33,725 nt of DNA from assembly GCA_016213845.1 (NCBI GenBank), contig JACQZN010000127.1, positions 1 through 33,725 on the forward strand, read 5' to 3'. How positions within the stretch are numbered: the first letter of the stretch is position 1; every line of letters starts with the position of its first letter. The notes under the pieces are model-generated. The model did no database searches. It was given only the letters and a program-made list of their open reading frames with translations, and had not been told where the DNA came from. Made by a program: the position numbers and the translations under genes. Positions 33,693 to 33,725 of this stretch are shown here, piece after piece. The DNA is from Candidatus Wallbacteria bacterium. GTDB taxonomy: Bacteria; Muiribacteriota; UBA6191; JACPRK01.

Positions 33693-33725
33693 GTGAGTCG
33701 TCACCTACGTTGCCTCGTCATCCAC
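33693..33725 (+). CDS. Possible start of a gene cut by the window end
   Basis: GTG at 33693 opens VSRHLRCLVIH up to the edge. TAGACT at 33676-33681 could be a -10, giving a very short leader. An ATG at 33683 in another frame is the alternative. The product is unknown; eleven codons do not prove a gene. Confidence 0.25.
   Translation, partial: MSRHLRCLVIH

Overview
This window is high-GC bacterial DNA with closely packed genes, frequent 1-17 nt overlaps between neighbours, GTG and TTG starts, and short intergenic gaps filled with repeats. The envelope genes (prepilin-like proteins, an Lgt-like enzyme, signal peptidase I, a WecA/MraY-type transferase) suggest an uncultured bacterium with a complex, probably double-membraned envelope. 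A Myxococcota-, Planctomycetota- or Acidobacteriota-like lineage would fit, but no gene fixes the phylum. I see no rRNA, tRNA, CRISPR array, transposase or phage gene.

Region 1 (1-9.8 kb): a minus-strand series runs from rlmD through a HEAT-like membrane protein, a 957-residue tubulin-like GTPase-fold protein and a PC4-type ssDNA-binding protein to a dipeptide epimerase. Diverging from rlmD is a plus-strand operon of three membrane proteins: a cyclic-nucleotide-binding-fold protein with a cysteine tail and no DNA-binding domain, a membrane coiled-coil protein, and a membrane TPR protein. These two back-to-back blocks are the best candidate for an undescribed system.

Region 2 (9.8-14.1 kb): an exported alpha/alpha-toroid (prenyltransferase-like repeat) protein is coupled to a Tat-exported DUF362 protein. 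A hemerythrin is coupled to a cupin behind a TetR-type palindrome, and a zinc-ribbon membrane protein follows from a good sigma-70-like promoter.

Region 3 (14.1-20.6 kb): a Bat-like operon, moxR, DUF58, VWA/BatA-type membrane protein, an oversized signal peptidase I and a WecA-type phospho-sugar transferase, interrupted by about 200 bp of repeats. Region 4 (20.7-23.4 kb): pyruvate phosphate dikinase.

Region 5 (23.7-28.5 kb): five pilin/pseudopilin-like genes (one plus, four minus), a proline-rich exported protein with a CTERM-like tail, and a divergent Lgt-like protein. Region 6 (28.5-33.7 kb): a membrane TPR protein, an ABC ATPase and an ABC-2-type permease; a 7TM sensor-like protein without a kinase domain; and possibly the first codons of another gene.

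Two themes cross the window. First, several families of intergenic repeats recur: long perfect palindromes, an AGTAGTGAGTAG-type array, a GCTTGAG..GTGAG array, and the elements beginning CCGGTACAGG, TCATCCTGAGC and AGAGCCAGTCCCC. Second, several genes that begin a transcript have a TAGAAT or TATGAT box 7-9 nt before the start codon, suggesting leaderless mRNAs, while others have clear GGAGG ribosome binding sites.
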